A DNA stretch of 64,000 nt from Coriaria nepalensis. Its lineage: Eukaryota > Streptophyta > Magnoliopsida > Cucurbitales > Coriariaceae. Positions 16,302-28,427 of this stretch are shown here, piece by piece (position 1 is the stretch's first letter; the number at the start of each line of letters is the position of its first letter). A program made the position numbers and the translations under genes. The notes under the pieces were generated by a model that had not been told where the DNA came from, made no database searches, and saw only the letters and a list, made by a program, of their open reading frames with translations. The stretch is from positions 379,501 through 443,500 of the forward strand of contig CP114496.1 of NCBI GenBank assembly GCA_027186245.1, in the 5' to 3' direction.

Positions 16302-17641
16302 TCATATGTGCTGAAAAACGTCAAAACTTCCTCCTGTTAGATCTTCTGATATCGACGTTAAAGGATAGCTACTGAAATCTTCTGATGAGTTGTTGTGAGC
16401 AGTCTGATCGAGATCCAACGGCTTCAAATCCTCAGATTTGATCCCATCCACCTGATGGTCAAACTGAAGCAAGCTGTAGTTGGCATCATCTATTGAAGAA
16501 AAAACGTGATTGTTTTCCACCATATTGTTCATCTGATTAATAAACCCGGAATTGAAAATGCTCAAATTCGATGAGAACGAACTCAATCTCGAAGCTGAAT
16601 TGTCGGAAAAAGCAGTCCCGGAAGTAGTACTTGTTGAAACAATTGGCACTGAAATGTTATTGAACGCTCCAAAGTTGATGGAATACTTCGTCTCAAAATT
16701 TGAGTACTGATTTTGATCATACTGAGCTGCAAAGTTTGAATCATTATATGGTAATTGATGATCATCAAGACCCAGTTGAGATTCAGTGTAGGGGATTGAA
16801 TCAAACGCTTGTAATTTGTTGATCACTTGATCTTGATCGTAATAGTTTGAATACTGATCGTTGACGAGAAATGCCGGTCCTTGTGAAAGTGTTTGATGAT
16901 TTGGTACTACTTGACAAAATTCGATGTTTTCCCGGAAAATTTTCTTCTCCTTGGGCGATTCCATATCGCTTGAAATCGGTTTATGGGTTGTTGGATCAAT
17001 GCCTTGCTTCATTAGCTTCTTCTTCAAACACGAATTCCAAAAGTTCTTAATCTCATTGTCTGTTCTTCCTGGTAACTGTGCTGCAATCTGAGCCCATCTG
17101 CTAGTTCAATGAACACCAAAACAAACAATCATTGATAAAAAGAACACCCTTATAATGAAATCCAGTTTACTTTACAGTTTACACCCTAACAATTACAATT
17201 ACTAACATTCTACTTTTCAAACCGGAACGTACGATACGACGTAGAAAGTAGATATGATTCGATCATGTAAATGAGGGAAAAACATTACCTATTGCCCAAA
17301 ACTTCATGAAGACTAATAATGAGATCTTCTTCTTGTTGAGAAAACATTCCTCTCTTCAAGTCAGGTCTCAAATAATTGATCCACCTCAACCTACAACTCT
17401 TCCCACATCTTTGCAAATCTGCATCATGAAATTAATTTGATCAAACAGTTTATTTGAAAAAAAAAAAAACATTAGTTAATGCAATGCAATGAAATGTAAT
17501 TTAGTTACCAGCTTGTTTTGGAACAGAACTCCAGCATCCAACGCCAAATCTTGTAACGTAATTAAAGAGCTTTTCATCTTCTTCAGGCGACCAAAGACCC
17601 TTCTTCAGTTTCTGCTTCACACAACAAGAATGGCGTCCCAT
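16302..17641 (-). CDS. R2R3-MYB transcription factor, MYB61/MYB86-type (subgroup 13)
   Basis: DNA-binding regulator; relatives control lignin, secondary wall, mucilage or guard-cell programmes, but the role here is not shown by sequence. Three exons: 17641-17509 (133 bp), 17418-17289 (130 bp) and 17097-16302. The first two lengths are the standard ones for this family. The product is 352 aa. It starts [17 protein letters not shown]. The R2 repeat is followed by the intron after KQA, then [20 protein letters not shown]3 holds [20 protein letters not shown] and [14 protein letters not shown]. Then comes [17 protein letters not shown], a signature of the MYB61/86/55/50 clade. The long C-terminus is Ser/Asn/Gln-rich with acidic patches, suggesting an activation region. 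Confidence 0.93.
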
Positions 17642-18129
17642 GAAAACTACAGATAGATTGCTGCTGCTGCTGTTGTTGTTGTTGTTTTTGTTTGTCGAGA
17701 GAGAAAATGTTATTTTCTCGGGAAAGTTGTAGTAACTAATAGCTCTATGAGCTCCAAATGCTTTCGGACAAGGATGGGGGAGTTGGGGAATTTATGTCTG
17801 TTGCGTTTTAATCAATTTCTAGCGAGCTACAGTGGGAGAAAAAATTGAACAATAATTCCTGATTATCTAATGAAAAATAAATAAAAGAAGTACAAAATCA
17901 AACTTAGAATTCAAGCTATGGAGAAAGTGAGAGAGAGAGAGATGAAGAGGGCGAAGCAATCAAGTGGACTGTAAGCAAGAAAATCTGGTGCTAGGTAGCT
18001 GCTTTTGAATAAGAATAGATTGGTTTCTAAGATATCTCAATAAAACGGGTACTTAAGGAGATTAAAATAATATATATAATATGATTAAAATATTAGTTAC
18101 ACATCTAGTTTTTCATAAGAAAAATAATA

Positions 18130-18172
<43 letters not shown>

Positions 18173-18366
18173 GAGCCTTATAGTTCACTACCTTATACTA
18201 TAAAGACAATAGAGAAACATGTTTACATGACATTAATCAAAATACTAATACTCATGTAGCCTATTGAACATACTTTTTGAAAATATACATTATGATCATA
18301 AGAGAGATCAAATTATGCCTGGCATGGGAAATATGTATATTATTACTAAATCTATAATGATGTTAT
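17642..18366. other. MYB upstream region
   Basis: This holds the 5' leader and promoter of the minus-strand MYB gene. Next to the start codon is a CTG/TTG triplet run (about 17660-17690), and a GA run lies at 17929-17942. An (ATT)n microsatellite of about 14 units is at 18131-18172. No other gene is visible. Confidence 0.5.
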
Positions 18367-18800
18367 TGTTAGATCATTTTAATAATTTAATGCAGGTTTT
18401 TAAATTATTAATAATTATATTTGAATTTTTTATTTTAATTTGATTAATTAAGCTATCTATTATAATAGAGTCTAATAATATATTTATTCAGTATGAACTT
18501 TGTAATGTGTGATATCTAATAAAAGACTTAATTAGGGTTAATGTGGTTCTAATTAGATTGCTATATAAAGAACTTGATATGGGTTTTGATCCCCAAAGCT
18601 AATCACTCTATCCTCTCATTCTCAATTCCCCATTCTTGAGTAAGACCCATTGAGAGAAATAAATTAGTCGATGGAAAACATCATACTCATTTCTAATTGA
18701 CCCGTGGATTTAGGTAAGGCATTCTCATTATTTTACTATGAAATTTCAATATTCTATGCATAGTTTATAAGATTGATCTAGATTATATGTTTGTTATAAT
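18367..18800 (+). mobile_element. Solo LTR-like block, same family as 35787-36600
   Basis: Starts TGTTAGATCATTTTAATAAT and ends near TTGTTATA, followed by 'ATTAATATTAGAG', a decayed version of the initiator-Met primer site TTGGTATCAGAG. It aligns along most of its length with 35787-36220: both contain 'TTTAATAATTTAATG', 'TTTTGATC(C/T)CCAA', 'ATTAATCACT..ATNCTCTC', and 'CATACTCAT(T/C)TCTAATTGAC'. No second LTR is seen nearby, so this is a solo LTR or a fragment. Confidence 0.55.
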
Positions 18801-21800
18801 AATTAATATTAGAGTCTTCTTCGTATTAGATTATTAGGATTCATTGTATTGATTATGATTAATGACTTTCTTATGTTTATATTATTTATACACATGATTA
18901 TATGTTTTTTTAGGATTTGATTCATAATTATGTGCATTATTTATTTTAATTTTTACTAATTTTGATCATATGATTGATTGAATTTTTCAATTTTGATCAT
19001 ATATATTGTTGAAAATATTAAGGTTTTAAATTTTAGATTTTGAATTTTATTATGCATTTATGTATTTTATCTTGAAATAAATTAATTGAAGCAAAACATT
19101 ACCAAAATAACCTCTTTTACGTAAATTTGTTTATTTTGAGATAGTAAGATGTATGTGTTATGTGATCAATTATCGGCCGCCTAGAGGAAGGTCATTGATT
19201 GGCCAAATAATAAACATATCTGTTAAAATGAATGTGTGATGATTATAAAGTTTCGACATAAACGACATATGTGGGTGATGAATTTAGGTGGATGACGACA
19301 AATCAGTTCCAATTAAAGCCAATGAGACCTTTAGATTATTTTTTGAGATTATCCATTTTATTGAATTAAGATAGACTTATGTAGTACTGTCATTTAGATA
19401 AAATTTTGTTTTACTTCAATTTTGAATAAATATAATTATTCTTATTTATTTAGAAATAATAAATTTAATATTTTTCTTATTTATACTCTTGTTTAGATTT
19501 TTTCTTTAATTAATAAACTATATATATTAAATATCATTGCTTCATTTAATAAAACTTTACAAGCAACTTCAAGATATACAAAATAAAATTTAACAAATGA
19601 GAATTTCACTATCTTATTATATAATTATTTAGGTCGTATCTTTAAATATTTAAATAATAAAATTATATTTATTTAATTATTTATTAATGTTAGATAATTA
19701 CGTAGCCAGCCTGATACATCCCATTAAACCCAGATACGACTAATCTGTACTAACAATGATTCAATGCTTCGAAACACACCAACCTTATCTTATAAAGACC
19801 ACCTTACATTTGTCATTGACTTATTATATTCAACGAAGATCGACATCCAATGCAACGTGAAAACAATCCTTTCTTGATCGATCAGACGGTTTTTTGTTCG
19901 TTTGTTTGGTTTTTTAATATTGAGAGAGAGAGAATTGTGTGCATTTTATAACCCAAATGGCACTTATGCAAATACTCCTTATAGGGCAGTTGTATGTACA
20001 ATTCGACACCTTTTACATATGTAATAATACTGGATATTATAAATGTAGTAGGGTTGAGAAGAGACGAGAAAGGAATGAAAAACTTTGTGGTATTTTCTTA
20101 GAATGGCAAAGTCCTTTTCAAAACTAACAAATAGTAAAGCTTCCTTTTCAAGCGATTATGATCATCACAGAATGATAGTGAAATGAAAGTAATGTTTTGG
20201 ACACCCTGATCTCTTCCTCTCTCCATCATTTCTTTTCCTTTATTCTTCTCCCAAATCATTAGGTCTTTGCCCCAAAACTTTGTTGCTTTTTCTCTACATT
20301 AAATTTAAAAAAATAATATATATATATATATATGTGTTTCTTGTCAATCTCGGTATTGCTTAGTCTGTTTGAGTGGATAGCATCTTATCACATGATTGTC
20401 TTGAGCTAACTTCATTTTGGGGCTATTAACTTGTTTCATCAACTCCTCTATTGAGATTGCACAATTTCAAGATTCCAAGTCCCCACAAACAAATTTGTTT
20501 ATCAAGTCTAAAGTTGCAAATAGGGTGTCGTGAGAACAAAATACCTTCCATTGTCAAATCCCAGCTCTAGAAAGCAGCTTAGCTTAGGGTAAGATGACAA
20601 CCCCCCCCCCCCCCTCCCCTTCTCTCTTTGTTAAACTTTCCTTTCTCTAATCGATAACATTGTTCTTTTTACGATTTGACACAAATATTTTTTAATTTTT
20701 TTATTTATAACCTTCCAATAAACATATTTTCTTCACTTTGGTCCACTTATCTTCGATCTACTTTATTGTTTCTAATCTTGTTTAGCCTTTTAATTTCTCA
20801 AGGATAGAAAAGAAAACCTTGGGGTCGGTTCTTATAAAGCATCCCCGAAAGTAAAGCCATCACCTTTTGGCGACGGGTTTTAGAAAGATGACTACAACGA
20901 TCTTCTCAAAGTTTTCCGGCCAGCGAATTCACATCGGTTTTAATGTACCATAGAGATAATCATATTGGGATACAATATTAAACAATGTTTATGATAATTT
21001 GTTACGATTTTCTTAAGTCATTTCAGTGCTATTAGAAAAATATCTTGAAACTTCTTTACAATGTACATTAATATAAGCTTCATAATCTATTAAGTTTCTG
21101 ATAAGTTATAATTAATAACGACATAAAAAGAATCATACGAAAAGAAAAATGTAGATATGAAATAATCAGAATAAATGTAACGAATGAGCATCAAAAGGTT
21201 TGATATTATTCCTTCGAGTTCAGAGTCTTTAGCAATTTAAAACCTTGTTATTACAAGTACATGTATTAAAAAAGGATCATGTATGATCAAAATTCTACAT
21301 GTCTTGTTGATTTAATAAAACTAACCAGTAAGATTTAGACGATGCATGTATTTTTTGTTTTCTTATTCATTTTTATCAATTTAGTAAAATACGTGAAATT
21401 TCGGAAACACAAGATCCTTTCTCCATACTATTTTACTCTCATTTATACTACGATATACATTCTATCAAAAGAAGAAGAAGAAGAAAAAAAAAAGGCCTAA
21501 CTAAGAATCACCCTAAGAATATGGTATATGCTTATTGCTTAGAAAAAGCAAACAAGCTGCATGCCCACATTAATGGGTTCGAAATGTTCTTTATGGGTTA
21601 TCATTTTTCTTGTCAAAGTGATCAAAGACATGATTATGACATTGAATAAGTATTATATACAGAAATCTCTAACAATGTATTTGTATTTTGAAAAACAAAG
21701 AGTTTGGTCGAGGATGTAACATGTCGTCGATCCTGTCCTTTTCATGTATGTGTTCTTCTAGATTTTATACCGAAATTACTTTGTTTGTCAGTCAGTAAGC

Positions 21801-22386
21801 AACAGAATACATGTAGTCATTATGAATATTAAAATTTTCCAATACGTAAGAAATGTAAAACATATGTCTCATCTATATAATAGTTTGTTTGTTTTTTTTT
21901 CTTGGAAAAGGTCACTCCGGCTTTCGGATGTAAGATTTCGAGATGGATCTCACATATAACCTTACGCTTTTGATCACCGGAATATATTCCGTTAAGAGCT
22001 ATATGTATTGACTAGTTAGTAGAGTGAAATTTAGTTGTGGTCTGATACCACTTCCTAATAACTTTGTTCCAACTCGAGTTTGAGTATATTTCTCTAGTCT
22101 CAATATTTTGGGCCATAACTAGTCTCAATATTTGTTACTTTGTGCCATAGAAATTAGATGCATCAACCTATATTTGGTTCTAATTGGGCCATAAACAAAA
22201 AGAATCAGAAGGCCCACAATCATTTTCAGGCCACAGCCCGTACTTTCCCGGGCCTCTTCTATACAATAAAACCGGCGAAGACTTCCTCTTCGCCCACAGT
22301 TTTCTCGTTTTCTCGTGCTTTCGGTCTCTTCTTACTCGCGGAGCTCCCTTCGCTCCATTGCGAGAGACAGAGAGAGAGAGAGAGAG
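18801..22386. other. AT-rich intergenic region with repeat remnants, HDA6 promoter at right end
   Basis: Mostly non-coding A/T-rich sequence. A homopolymer C run is at 20600-20614, a (TA)n run near 20316-20332, and AAG repeats near 21469-21484. At about 22036-22050 the plus strand reads 'GTGGTCTGATACCACTT'; on the minus strand this contains GTGGTATCAGAC, resembling a copia primer-binding site. Sequence from about 22150 becomes GC-balanced and should be the HDA6 promoter and leader. A GA run at 22369-22386 ends at its start codon. Confidence 0.45.
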
Positions 22387-25253
22387 ATGGCCGACAACGG
22401 AGGAGCTTCGCTACCTTCAGGTCCCGACGCGAAGAAGCGCAGAGTGACCTATTTCTACGAACCTACGATCGGCGACTACTACTACGGCCAAGGCCATCCG
22501 ATGAAGCCGCACAGAATCCGTATGGCTCACAATCTCATCGTCCACTACGGTCTTCACCGCCGGATGGAGATCAACCGACCTTATCCAGCCGGTTCTGACG
22601 ACATCCGCCGATTTCACTCACCAGAGTACGTCGATTTTCTCGCTTCCGTTAGTCCGGAAACCCTCTCCGAGCTGACCTTTTCTCGTCACCTGAAGAAATT
22701 CAATGTTGGAGAGGATTGTCCTGTTTTTGACGGACTGTTTGGATTCTGTCAGGCTTCTGCTGGAGGTTCTATCGGCGCCGCTGTCAAGCTTAACCGCGGT
22801 GATGCTGATATCGCTCTTAATTGGGCCGGTGGGCTCCACCACGCCAAGAAGTCTGAGGCTTCTGGTTTTTGCTACGTCAATGATATTGTTCTTGGTATTC
22901 TCGAGCTTCTCAAGCATCACAGGGTAAAACTCTGATTAAGAATAGTATTAATCTTTGTTCTTTTTAATTTACTAGTTCTTTTAAGCAAAATATTAGGAGT
23001 ATTTTCTCGCAATGAAGTGATATGTATTAAAAAGAAGAATTTTGATACCAAGGTCAATCTTATAAAGTTTCTTAAGGTAATTTCTCTCATATAATGTTGC
23101 TAGACTCGTACATTGCTTTTTCTTAAAAATCATTTTAAAAGTGTATAATGCAATTTCTTGACAATTCTAGTTTTTTTTTTACAATATCTATAGTTACTTA
23201 TTAGATTACTGTAGCCTGCAATATTTTTATTTCGACATTTTTTTTTTTTCATCTGCTTCCTCTAGTGATCTTTCTTGGGGTAAATTAATCTTACAATTTT
23301 GCTAGACATATACTGCATTTTCAATAAATTGCATAATGCAATTCCTTGTACTATATGTTACTATGGTTTTTGAGATACTTCACTTATATTTATAGTCTTT
23401 TTGGGGTTGCTTTGGTAATTATTATGAGTTTAGTTTTAGTATTAGTCTAAAGTATTGTTATTTCAGTTTCTTTTTTCTTTTATCTGCTTCTTGTGGTGGT
23501 TTACTTTTCTTAACATGCTATCCTTAATTTATTTTTCATATAGAAAGATACCAATCGTAACATGTTATGCTTAATTTGATTGTCATAATACGGCTCATTC
23601 TCGTATGATTTGCTGGGCCACAAATTTTGCAATTGTGTTTTACAGTTATGTTAGTGTTTTTCTTAGTGTTTGGTTTATTTTTGCAGCGTGTACTATATGT
23701 AGATATTGACGTCCATCATGGAGATGGGGTTGAGGAGGCGTTTTACACAACTGACAGAGTCATGACTGTGTCTTTTCACAAATTTGGGGATTTCTTTCCA
23801 GGTACTGGCCACATTAAGGATGTTGGAGTGGGGTCTGGCAAGCACTATGCCCTAAATGTCCCACTAAATGATGGAATGGATGACGAAAATTTTCGTGGTC
23901 TCTTTCGGCCCATCATCCAAAAAGTCATGGAGGTTTATCAGCCAGATGCAGTTGTCCTTCAATGTGGAGCAGATTCATTATCAGGTGATAGGCTAGGATG
24001 CTTCAATTTGTCTGTAAGGGGCCATGCAGATTGCCTTCGTTTCTTAAGATCGTTTAATGTTCCTCTTATGGTTTTGGGCGGTGGAGGGTATACAATCAGA
24101 AATGTTGCTCGCTGTTGGTGCTACGAGGTAAAGAGCTCACTCCATTGAGCTTACTCCATTCTTTTCACTGGTACTCTTAGAAATAGTTGTTTGTTCAAGT
24201 GTAAGCAAGCATTTGTTTTGGTATAAAACTTTTTATTTTTATTTTGACAGACAGCAGTTGCAGTGGGAGTGGAACCTGATAATAAGTTGCCTTACAACGA
24301 ATATTATGAGTATTTTGGCCCTGATTATACTCTTCATGTTGAAACATGTAACATGGAGAACCTAAACACAGCTAAAGATATGGAGAAAATAAGGTAACTT
24401 TGCGTTAGCTTTATTAAAACTAGAAGTTGGTGATTTCAGTAATTTTGGTTTTCATTGCTATAATTTGTGCTTGTGGTAAGCTAGTGAAATTTATAGCTCA
24501 CGTCTTAATCTCTAATGTTTAGGAATAACATTGTGTATGTGCTTAGAAAACATTTCAGCCACGCCAGGTTCAATATTAACCACTTCCTTGAACTCTCGTG
24601 GAAAATATTTCATTTCTCTGACCTATAGATATTCAAGATTATTATAAAACACTCTTATCAAAGAGTAAACTTATATTTCTTTTCTCAGTTACGACTTCTT
24701 TCCCTTTGAACATCTGAACCTTTATATAGCCTGTTTTACAAGTAAGCTGTCATGGCTCACGATTCTCCCTTGATTGAGTTTCAGCTTCCCCATATAGCTA
24801 CAAGTAATGTTTCTATATCGATTGGTAATAGAACTTCTATTTCATTAGTAATGTTGGCAATAACTAGTCATTCCTTGTATTTAGTATCATATGAAATTCA
24901 TCGTTGATGGTCTGTCATTATGTATGTCTCACTAAATCTAGCATTAACAACCGCTCCTCTCTCTCTCAATCTCCAGGACTACTCTACTAGAACAACTTTC
25001 TAGACTACCACATGCACCCAGTGTACCTTTTCAGATGACTCCTGCCTCTGCCGAGCCTCCAGAAGAGGTTCATAGCGAATTCATTTTGTTATTTATTTTT
25101 TCCCATTATTTATTATTATTAGTTCTCTCTAGGTCCAACTGGACAAATTTATTGGCCATTTAGGTAGATGAAGACATGGAACGTAGACCCAAACGCCGTA
25201 TTTGGAACGGTGAAGACTACGAGTCCGATCCTGATGAAGCTGACAAATACTGA
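22387..25253 (+). CDS. HDA6: Class I RPD3-type histone deacetylase, HDA6-like
   Basis: Zinc-dependent nuclear enzyme that removes acetyl groups from histone lysines; HDA6 acts in gene silencing, transposon repression and rRNA gene control. Five exons: 22387-22923, 23687-24127, 24251-24393, 24977-25067 and 25164-25253. They join in frame to 433 aa. It opens with [20 protein letters not shown], close to HDA6 and unlike HDA19. Active-site features are GGLHHAKK (His151-His152), DIDVHHGDG (zinc ligands Asp187 and His189), [10 protein letters not shown] (third ligand Asp280) and GGGGYT. It ends with [21 protein letters not shown]. That is about 40 residues shorter than Arabidopsis HDA6 (471 aa); the missing part is the poorly conserved tail. 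The last exon is 90 bp. Splicing of the final intron (GTTCAT donor) is an inference from the frame. Confidence 0.93.
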
Positions 25254-26010
25254 GACAACAGGAAGTGCCAGAACGAGGTAAATCTCGAGGTTGTACATGT
25301 CTAGCAAGTCCAAAATCCAAAACCCAGTTGACCTCATGTTACAATGGGAATAATGATGCAGGGATATTAAGGATGAAGTAATGGAAGAGAAAGTAGAAGA
25401 TCATCCCTCTTCTTGAGCAACTGTAGATCAAACTCATCATCTCTAGAAATTGCCAAGTTAGCGGCAGCTGCATGTCTGTACCCATTTTGTGAGAAATATA
25501 GTTAACATACAAAGCCAGATGATCGTGTTAGCCTTTTGATCGAAGCATTGACAGTAGTAAAATCCCAAAGTTCTTCCTCTCTGTTCCTTGAACGAGCAAT
25601 TTGTTGAAAGTGCATTGTATCTCAGAACCAGAACTGCTTTCTTAATACAAAAGTTGATATGGTTACTTCCTAGTCCAAAATATATCAAGTAGGTAGATTA
25701 TCTTACAGGCTTGTTGCGATGTATTACCTCTTTGCCTACGGCTCTGACGGGGCTCGAACCTACAACTTCCGCTTGACAGGGTGGTGACGGTGCTCTGACC
25801 TTTTATCTAGATTATTCTTACTGTACTTGCGTTGGACTAAGGCTTTAAAACTTAAGGTAGTAAACTGGTAAAAATTTTCACTAAATCAGGTAATAAATTT
25901 GTTCATAAAGGAGATAGTGATATCGTCCAAACGACGACGTTTAGAAATCCTTTTCCTCATTCAGGCATAAATCGTTAATATCATCAACTTGGGAAATGGA
26001 AGGCCACTGT

Positions 26011-26036
<26 letters not shown>
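25254..26036. other. HDA6 3' region and upstream region of the methyltransferase-like gene
   Basis: No protein gene is recognised. The stretch holds the HDA6 3' UTR and a tRNA-Asp-like relic at 25739-25800 (separate entry). A (GA)n run at about 26010-26036 ends exactly at the next start codon. Confidence 0.5.
25739..25800 (-). pseudogene. trnD-GUC: Relic of a plastid-type tRNA-Asp(GUC) gene
   Basis: On the minus strand the order is GGTCAGAGCACCG (D-arm), an 8-base insertion, CCTGTCAAG (anticodon loop with GUC), CGGAAG, then GGTTCGAGCCCCGTCAG (T-arm). This follows plastid trnD-GUC closely and differs from the plant nuclear tRNA-Asp. The 5' acceptor half (GGGATTGTAGTTCAAT) is absent and the 3' acceptor differs. 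It is therefore a broken nuclear copy of organelle DNA, not a working tRNA gene. The identification rests on recalled plastid sequence. Confidence 0.6.
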
Positions 26037-26042
<6 letters not shown>

Positions 26043-27029
26043 CCCCATCTTCTACCCTCTTACCGAATCCAACCCTTAAACCCTTACCCACTTCAAAACC
26101 CATCCCTTCCTTCTCTCCATCACATTTCACCAAATCGCCTCCATTTCCCTCTAAAGCCCTTCTACCTCCCTCCATTCAGAACCAAATCCCAACAAACCCA
26201 TCACCACCCGAAAGCCCAAAATGACGACGGAATCCCAATCGAACACGTCAAAACCCTAGTCAAATTCAAATCACGACACAACTTCATCCGCGTTCTAGAA
26301 GTTTCTAGAAGAGCGGACCATCCATTTGCCGGCTCTAGACTCCTCCTCCTCGACTCCCCTGGAAACATTCACAGCATCTCCTTCCTCTTCAAATCCTTTA
26401 CCAACACTTACTTCGATGTCTTCGCGACCTTACCGCCCATCATCCCGCCCGGCCCGATCGGAATCCTCGGGTTCGGTGCGGGCTCAGCGGCCCGGCCCAT
26501 TCTCGAACTCTACCCAGAAACCACCATCCACGGTTGGGAAATTGACCCGTCTGTTATATCAGTAGGGAGAGAGTATTTCAATCTCTCCAAGCTTGAAAAC
26601 CAATACCCAGATCGAATCTCCATTTACATTGGAAATGCATTGAAGGCAACTGTTACGGATGGATTTTCCGGACTTCTAGTCGATTTATTTGCAAAAGGGA
26701 GTTTGATTCCGGAGCTACAGGATCCCGACACGTGGCGGGTGCTGAGAGGGTGTTTGAAAAAAGGTGGGAGAATCATGGTGAATGTAGGGGGGAGTTGTGT
26801 GGAGGCAGAGGACCGTTTGAGAGACGGGAAAGTGGTTATGGAGGAAACGTTGAAGGCGATGCATCGGATTTTCCCGGAAAATGTTTGGGTTTTGAGGCTT
26901 GGATTCTGTAAGGACGATAGCTCTCTTGCTCTTACTGGAGATTTTCCTGATCCTGTTGCTTGGAAGAAGGGGCTTAGGAAGGGTTCTCTAAGGGGTTATG
27001 TTGATATGTGGACAAAATATGGCGAGTGA
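26037..27029 (+). CDS. SAM-dependent methyltransferase-like / spermidine-synthase-fold protein
   Basis: Intronless gene of 330 aa. The first 60 or so residues are rich in Pro, His, Ser and Leu with almost no acidic residues, which could be a plastid transit peptide, though I cannot prove it. The core has a class I Rossmann fold: GFGAGSAA at 145-152 is motif I, and GWEIDP at 166-171 supplies the acidic residue that normally binds the ribose. 'NALKA' and 'LLVDLFAKGS' follow, the latter in the place of the spermidine-synthase active-site strand. I do not see the full set of polyamine-binding residues, so a real spermidine synthase is unlikely. Substrate is unknown. It starts directly after a GA microsatellite; the first in-frame ATG was chosen. 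Confidence 0.82.
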
Positions 27030-28088
27030 GGTTTATGAATATTGTCATGTTGAAATTTTTCTGTGTATTATTTGTAAACAAGATTTTACAGAAGGTTTTT
27101 ATTTGTATTGTTTCTATGTACCAAGTTGATCATGAATTCTTATACAAACCGAGTGTACCTCATCATTTTTATTAACAAAATTAGCTCAATTGGGACTCAC
27201 CGAGACCCCAACTCGCAATCGAGATCAGTAAGGTCTTTGGCTATGGGTCTTACTTATCAAATATGATTTTGAGTTTCTGAGCCTGAGTGACTCGACCTCT
27301 CCGACTGATACATTGACACCCATCGGAAGTAATTTTCCTCAATAGTCGATCGGATACATTTGCATCTAAAACCTCCGATTCTGATTTAAAACCCAAAAAA
27401 ACCTCCAACCCACACCCATAAAGAGGCCTACGCAAACGATAAAGAAATTTTACAGAAGGGACAACACAGAGTTAGGGGTTCCCGACCCCTTTAGCAACTG
27501 GTCCATTGGGTTGTATAGTCAGTCTACATGTCGTTGGTATGAGGCCATAACCAATCCACGAATCATAAAATTGGATCGGCAAAGTTCAATGCCTCATATT
27601 CATCTTATTTGGGCAAAAAATAAGTGGCCTGGTAAAATCCAAGCCCATCTTGACTTTACAATATCATTTATACTCTACTTTGGTTTTGGATTTGCATAAA
27701 TGCCCTAAGTTATAAAAGGCCCAATCTGACTTGTCATGATTGTTTGATCATAACCAATCTAATGAAAGATTCTATACATGATTGATATGATTATATATAA
27801 TATTAAAATCTACCAAAAAAAAATTGAAACTTATGTGTAACGATATTTGCACAAGCATTAATCATAGCTTGATATCTAAGGAAGAAACAAAGTAATACAT
27901 AAATCTCGAATTATTGGTTGCAAAAATCATATTTAAGTAGGGGCCAATAAGCACGTCTCTAATGATTATACCCATTGCCATTGCGATTGTATCCCCCCAC
28001 TTTTTAATGCTCAAAAATCACACAACGGATTGGTTCGTACGAGAAGAAACTATGAATGTTAATGTAATATTTAGTTAAGTTCAATTAA
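27030..28088. other. Intergenic, no gene seen
   Basis: Holds the 3' end of the methyltransferase-like gene, then non-coding sequence. Short open frames here have no recognisable similarity and no codon pattern. Confidence 0.4.
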
Positions 28089-28427
28089 GGCATAGTTCAT
28101 TGTTTCGATTTCTCTAATGAGAAGTGAACTGTTTTTATTCTAAATTTCTTGTTTGGTTTCATTATCTTTCGTGCAGAAAATCGTTTTGATTTCATGGAGA
28201 GCCTAAATTTATAATGAAGCATTTCTTATTATATAGGTGATAATCGTGCGGACCGGAAAAAAAAAAAAAACCAAAATTTTGTAAAATATATTTAACTAAC
28301 CAAACGAATGAATTGAATAAAATGTGATTATTATTACCCATTTCTCGATAAAATTGAATATAACTATCAACGAACTTATTTCATTATCATTCTCATTTCT
28401 ATTAAATAAATCGAACCAAACAAAACC
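28089..28427. mobile_element. Tourist-like (PIF/Harbinger) MITE with TAA target duplication
   Basis: The left end is GGCATAGTTCATTGTTTCGA. The right end read in reverse is GGTTTTGTTTGGTTCGATTT. They align as imperfect inverted repeats, and similarity continues inward (TCGATTT..T.TAAT..GAA.TGA). TAA sits on each side (28086-28088 and 28428-28430), the target duplication of this superfamily. Length is 339 bp and there is no open frame. The terminal repeats are diverged, so this is an old copy. Confidence 0.55.

Noticed and set aside
22158..22598. 146-codon frame overlapping the HDA6 first exon
   Set aside because: Wrong frame over a highly conserved HDA6 exon; a shadow of that gene.
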